Source: Streptomyces qinglanensis
GTDB taxonomy: Bacteria; Actinomycetota; Actinomycetes; Streptomycetales; Streptomycetaceae
Assembly (NCBI RefSeq): GCF_900111245.1
Contig: NZ_FOGO01000013.1
Coordinates: 1 to 64,000, forward strand
DNA length: 64,000 bases
Direction of reading: 5' to 3'
Under the pieces are notes generated by a model, which worked only from the letters and a program-made list of their open reading frames with translations, was not told where the DNA came from and ran no database searches. The position numbers were made by a program, and so were the translations under genes. Of the stretch, positions 60,818 through 64,000 are shown piece by piece. The stretch's first letter is position 1, and each line of letters begins with the position of its first letter.

Positions 60818-63800
60818 GTGCAGGGACGTTTCAAGAGGGATGGCAGCGCTGAGGGAGCCCCGGAGGCGCACGGCTCGGCCGACCACGGGTCCCGGACGCA
60901 GCGCGCCGAGGACGGCGGGTCCACGGGCGGTGAGCAGGGCGCGCCCGCCGGCGGGCAGGTGAGCACTGTCAAGGGAGCCGGGAAGGCCGGGAAGGCCGGG
61001 AAAAAGGAGAAGGCCGGCAAGGCGGCCAAGGGCGGCAAGCCGGCCGACGGCGACGCCGGGAACGTCGGAAGCGCCGAGAACGCCGAGAACCGGACCCAGG
61101 GCCCCGTCGAGGGCGGTCCCGACCTCGGCCCCCGGGTCGCCCTGCGCAACTGGCGCATCAGCACCCGCCTGGTCTCCCTCCTCGCGCTCCCCGTCATCGC
61201 CGCCACCACGCTCGGCGGGATGCGGATCTCCAGCTCGCTGCAGAACGTCGACCAGCTCGACAACATGAAGCTCCTCACCGAGATGACGGAGCAGGCCACC
61301 AACCTGGCGGCGAAGCTCCAGGACGAGCGGGACAAGTCCGCCGGCCCGCTGGTGAGCACCGGTGACGAGAAGGACGACAATGTCGTCGCCCCCCGCGAGC
61401 AGACCGACAAGGCGTTCCGCTCCTTCCAGAAGGCCACTGCCGACATCGACGGCGGCGACGAGGCGATGGCGGGCATCCAGTCCACCGTCCTGGACATCGT
61501 CCGCCAGCTCCAGGCGATCAACACGATCCGCGAACGCGCCTACGAGAACCCCGACAACGTCTCCCAGACGGTCAACGCCTACAACCAGGTGATCGACTCG
61601 CTGCTCTCCCTCTCGCAGGACATGGCGCAGGCGACGAGCAACTCGGAGATGATCCGCAGCACCCGCGCGCTGGCCGCCTTCTCCAGCGCCAAGGAGTACG
61701 CCTCCATGCAGCGCGCGATCATCTCCGCCGGGCTGGCCCACCAGCCCAGCCCCAAGCTCTCCGAGAACGACCGGCTCTACGCCCGCACCGCGACCGACAG
61801 TGAGGACGCCGAGCTGGACAGCTTCGGCAAGGTCTACGGCGACAAGGCCGCCGACACCCTCCTCAAGCCGATCAGCGGCGGCGACGTCAACGTCCGGCTG
61901 GCCGACAACTACCGCGACCGGATGCTGCACAGCCCGGATGCGATCAGGAAGCAGAAGCGCACCTACGTCGACTGGATGGACCAGGACGCTTCCAAGATCG
62001 TCAGCATGGAGAAGATCGAGCGCACGCTGCTGGAGAAGATGGAGCAGCAGGCGCGCGAGCTGCGCTCCGAAGCCCAGCGCGAGGCGTTCATCAGCGGTGC
62101 GCTCATCCTGCTCGTGCTGGGCATCTCGCTGGTCGGCGCGTTCGTCGTCGCCCGCTCCATGGTCCGCTCGCTGCGCCGTCTCCAGGACACCGCCCAGGAC
62201 GTGGCCCGCAAGCGGCTGCCCGAGCTGGTCAAGCAGATGTCCGAGGCCGAGCCGCAGGACGTGGACACCTCCGTCGAGTCGGTCGGCGTGCACAGCCGGG
62301 ACGAGATCGGCAAGGTGGCCGCGGCCTTCGACGACGTCCACCGGGAGGCCGTCCGCCTCGCCGGTGAGCAGGCGCTGCTGCGGGGGAACGTCAACGCGAT
62401 GTTCACCAACCTCTCGCGGCGCAGCCAGAGCCTGATCCAGCGTCAGCTCTCGCTCATCTCCGAACTGGAGTCCCGCGAGGCCGACCCGGACCAGCTCTCC
62501 TCGCTCTTCAAGCTCGACCACCTCGCCACCCGCATGCGGCGCAACGGCGAGAACCTGCTGGTGCTCGCCGGTGAGGAGCCGGGCCGCCGCTGGACCCGCC
62601 CCGTGCCGCTGGTCGACGTGCTCCGCGCCGCCGCCTCCGAGGTGGAGCAGTACGAACGCATCGAGCTGAACGCGGTGCCCGCGACCGAGGTCGCCGGCCG
62701 GGTCGTCAACGACCTCGTCCACCTGCTCGCCGAACTGCTGGAGAACGCCACCTCGTTCTCCTCCCCGCAGACCAAGGTCAAGGTCACCGGGCACGCACTG
62801 CCCGACGGCCGCGTCCTCGTCGAGATCCACGACACCGGTATCGGGCTGTCGCCCGAGGACCTGTCCGCGATCAACGAGCGGCTGGCCAACCCGCCGACGG
62901 TGGACGTCTCCGTCTCCCGCCGGATGGGTCTGTTCGTGGTCGGCCGGCTGTCCCTGCGGCACGGCATCCGCATCCAGCTCCGGCCCTCCGACTCCGGGGG
63001 CACGACCGCGCTGGTCATGCTCCCCGTCGACGTCGCGCAGGGCGGCGGCCAGGGCACCAAGGGCCGCCCGGGGGCCGGCACGCCCGGCGGTCAGGGAGGC
63101 CCCCCGCCCCCGCAGACCCGGGGCGGCAGCAAGGGCGGCAACCTCGCGGCGGCGCTCCAGCGCGGCCCGCAGAGCGGTGCCTCCGGTGGCCCGGGTGCTC
63201 CCGGCCTCGGCCAGGGCCCCGGCCCGGCCATCGGCGCCGGTGAACCCGCGCGGATGGACGCACTGCCGCCGCGCGGCCAGGACACCGGTGGTGCCCGGCC
63301 CGCGCTGCCGGCCCGGGACGCCAACCGCCCCCAGCCCGGCTCCGGTGGCAGCGCCGTCGACTTCTTCGGTGCGCCGCCCGACGCGGCCCGCCCCGGACAG
63401 GCCCCGGGCGGCCCGGACAGCGGCGCCGCCCCGTCCGCACCCCGGCGCGACCAGGGCGGCCCTGCCGCCGCGCTCCCCGGCGGTCCCGCGGGTCCGCCCG
63501 CGCAGGGTCCGGGTACCGGGCAGTTCGCGTTGCCGCAGTCGGGTGGTCCCGTCGACACGGGTGGGTTCGCGCGTCCGGGCGGTCCGCAGGACGGTCCGGG
63601 GAGCACGAGCGAGATTCCGCGGATCACCCCGGACGGTCCTGCCGACACCGGTCAGTTCCCGCACCCCGGCGGCCCCCAGGCAGGACCGGGCAGCACGGGG
63701 CAGTTCCCGCAGGTCGGCCACGGCGGTCCCGCCGGTCCCGGCCAGTCCCCGCAGTCGCCCTCCGCGCAGGGCCCGGGCACCGGGCAGTTCGCGTTGCCGC

Positions 63801-64000
63801 AGTCGGGTGGTCCCGTCGACACGGGTGGGTTCGCGCGTCCGGGCGGTCCGCAGGACGGTCCGGGGAGCACGAGCGAGATTCCGCGGATCACCCCGGACGG
63901 TCCCGCCGGCACCGGTCAGTTCCCGCAGCCCGGCAGCCCCGACGGCCCCGGGCACACCGGCCAGTTCGCCCGCCCCCAGGCCGGCGGCGGCCCCGGTGGT
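60818..64000 (+). CDS. cvnA: Conservon sensor kinase CvnA (3' truncated)
   Basis: At least 1061 residues; the frame is open to the end of the window. GTG 60818 gives the N-terminus MQGRFKRDGSAEG, then a Lys/Gly/Ala-rich cytoplasmic stretch, TM1 (about 115-135), an extracellular nitrate/nitrite-sensing-like helical domain (about 140-415), TM2 (424-446), HAMP (about 447-530) and a GHKL ATPase domain (N-box ELLENATSF near 640, HDTGIGLSPEDL, MGLFVVGRLS). There is no classical H-box; the conserved His568 in KLDHLATRMRR is the family's candidate phospho-site. The C-terminal Pro/Gly/Gln region contains a large repeat. CvnA works with CvnB, CvnC and CvnD (roadblock, DUF742, small GTPase), which should follow off-window. 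Confidence 0.9.
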   Translation, partial: MQGRFKRDGSAEGAPEAHGSADHGSRTQRAEDGGSTGGEQGAPAGGQVSTVKGAGKAGKAGKKEKAGKAAKGGKPADGDAGNVGSAENAENRTQGPVEGGPDLGPRVALRNWRISTRLVSLLALPVIAATTLGGMRISSSLQNVDQLDNMKLLTEMTEQATNLAAKLQDERDKSAGPLVSTGDEKDDNVVAPREQTDKAFRSFQKATADIDGGDEAMAGIQSTVLDIVRQLQAINTIRERAYENPDNVSQTVNAYNQVIDSLLSLSQDMAQATSNSEMIRSTRALAAFSSAKEYASMQRAIISAGLAHQPSPKLSENDRLYARTATDSEDAELDSFGKVYGDKAADTLLKPISGGDVNVRLADNYRDRMLHSPDAIRKQKRTYVDWMDQDASKIVSMEKIERTLLEKMEQQARELRSEAQREAFISGALILLVLGISLVGAFVVARSMVRSLRRLQDTAQDVARKRLPELVKQMSEAEPQDVDTSVESVGVHSRDEIGKVAAAFDDVHREAVRLAGEQALLRGNVNAMFTNLSRRSQSLIQRQLSLISELESREADPDQLSSLFKLDHLATRMRRNGENLLVLAGEEPGRRWTRPVPLVDVLRAAASEVEQYERIELNAVPATEVAGRVVNDLVHLLAELLENATSFSSPQTKVKVTGHALPDGRVLVEIHDTGIGLSPEDLSAINERLANPPTVDVSVSRRMGLFVVGRLSLRHGIRIQLRPSDSGGTTALVMLPVDVAQGGGQGTKGRPGAGTPGGQGGPPPPQTRGGSKGGNLAAALQRGPQSGASGGPGAPGLGQGPGPAIGAGEPARMDALPPRGQDTGGARPALPARDANRPQPGSGGSAVDFFGAPPDAARPGQAPGGPDSGAAPSAPRRDQGGPAAALPGGPAGPPAQGPGTGQFALPQSGGPVDTGGFARPGGPQDGPGSTSEIPRITPDGPADTGQFPHPGGPQAGPGSTGQFPQVGHGGPAGPGQSPQSPSAQGPGTGQFALPQSGGPVDTGGFARPGGPQDGPGSTSEIPRITPDGPAGTGQFPQPGSPDGPGHTGQFARPQAGGGPGG
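63515..63903. repeat. 125-bp perfect direct repeat inside cvnA
   Basis: 63515-63639 is identical to 63779-63903, offset 264 bp (88 codons), so it is in frame. It encodes TGQFALPQSGGPVDTGGF and continues to RITPDG, in the disordered tail of the kinase. Codons such as TTG and ATT here differ from the gene's usual choice. Confidence 0.9.

Noticed and set aside
60815..63955. 1046-aa minus-strand frame opposite the kinase
   Set aside because: Arg/Leu/Gly-rich shadow of cvnA, caused by the GC bias of the real plus-strand gene.

Overview
The window is 64 kb of GC-rich actinobacterial chromosome and is almost certainly Streptomyces or a close relative. The evidence is the strong third-position GC bias, frequent GTG starts, 4-bp start/stop overlaps, long T-poor hairpin terminators, a Cvn-type sensor kinase, TerD/AIM24 proteins, a LAL regulator and two membrane GGDEF-EAL proteins. 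From memory, the order ligA - rmdB - gatCAB - ilvBNC - serA - putA/pruA - leuB - ilvE - cimA - secondary urease - pccB/accE - cvnA matches the conserved Streptomyces core block. No transposase, prophage, CRISPR array, rRNA or tRNA was seen.

Layout. 1-4.5 kb: 3' part of ligA, then a membrane GGDEF-EAL protein (rmdB-like). 4.6-8.5 kb: an accessory-looking minus-strand operon, fully translationally coupled: a 61-aa peptide, a 234-aa unknown, two paralogous DUF6895-like proteins and a class-C beta-lactamase-fold hydrolase. 8.7-12.3 kb: gatC-gatA-small protein-gatB. 12.4-17.5 kb: MBL hydrolase, DoxX protein and a three-gene AIM24/TerD operon. 18-25 kb: MMPL exporter, acidic membrane protein, small protein and a large LAL regulator. 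25-28.6 kb: sugar dehydrogenase lipoprotein, DUF6191 protein, aldo/keto reductase and 2-hydroxyacid dehydrogenase. 29-32.3 kb: a second GGDEF-EAL protein whose EAL half is degenerate.

32.3-38 kb: branched-chain amino acid and serine genes. ilvB has a classic leader-peptide attenuator (leader with Ile-Leu-Val-Leu). 38-42.7 kb: PucR regulator divergent from the proline catabolic pair. 43-49.5 kb: small basic protein, purple acid phosphatase, leuB, ilvE and PhoD. 49.6-51.5 kb: cimA, preceded by what looks like a second attenuator, a short leader with two consecutive rare ATT (Ile) codons followed by a U-tailed terminator. 51.5-57.7 kb: TetR, agmatine deiminase and a fused UreAB/UreC secondary urease, divergent from an NCS1 permease; two near-identical palindromes sit in the shared promoter. 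58-60 kb: acyl-CoA carboxylase beta and epsilon subunits. 60-64 kb: a small duplicated-motif protein and the start of a Cvn conservon kinase that runs off the window.

How the genes work together: ilvBN, ilvC, ilvE, leuB and cimA cover much of Ile/Val/Leu synthesis, with attenuation seen at two points. The urease, agmatine deiminase, TetR and permease set looks like a nitrogen-scavenging unit. The most novel regions are the DUF6895/peptide operon, the cimA attenuator, the 23-bp-period heptamer array upstream of the sugar dehydrogenase, and the palindrome that covers the LAL regulator's start codon.
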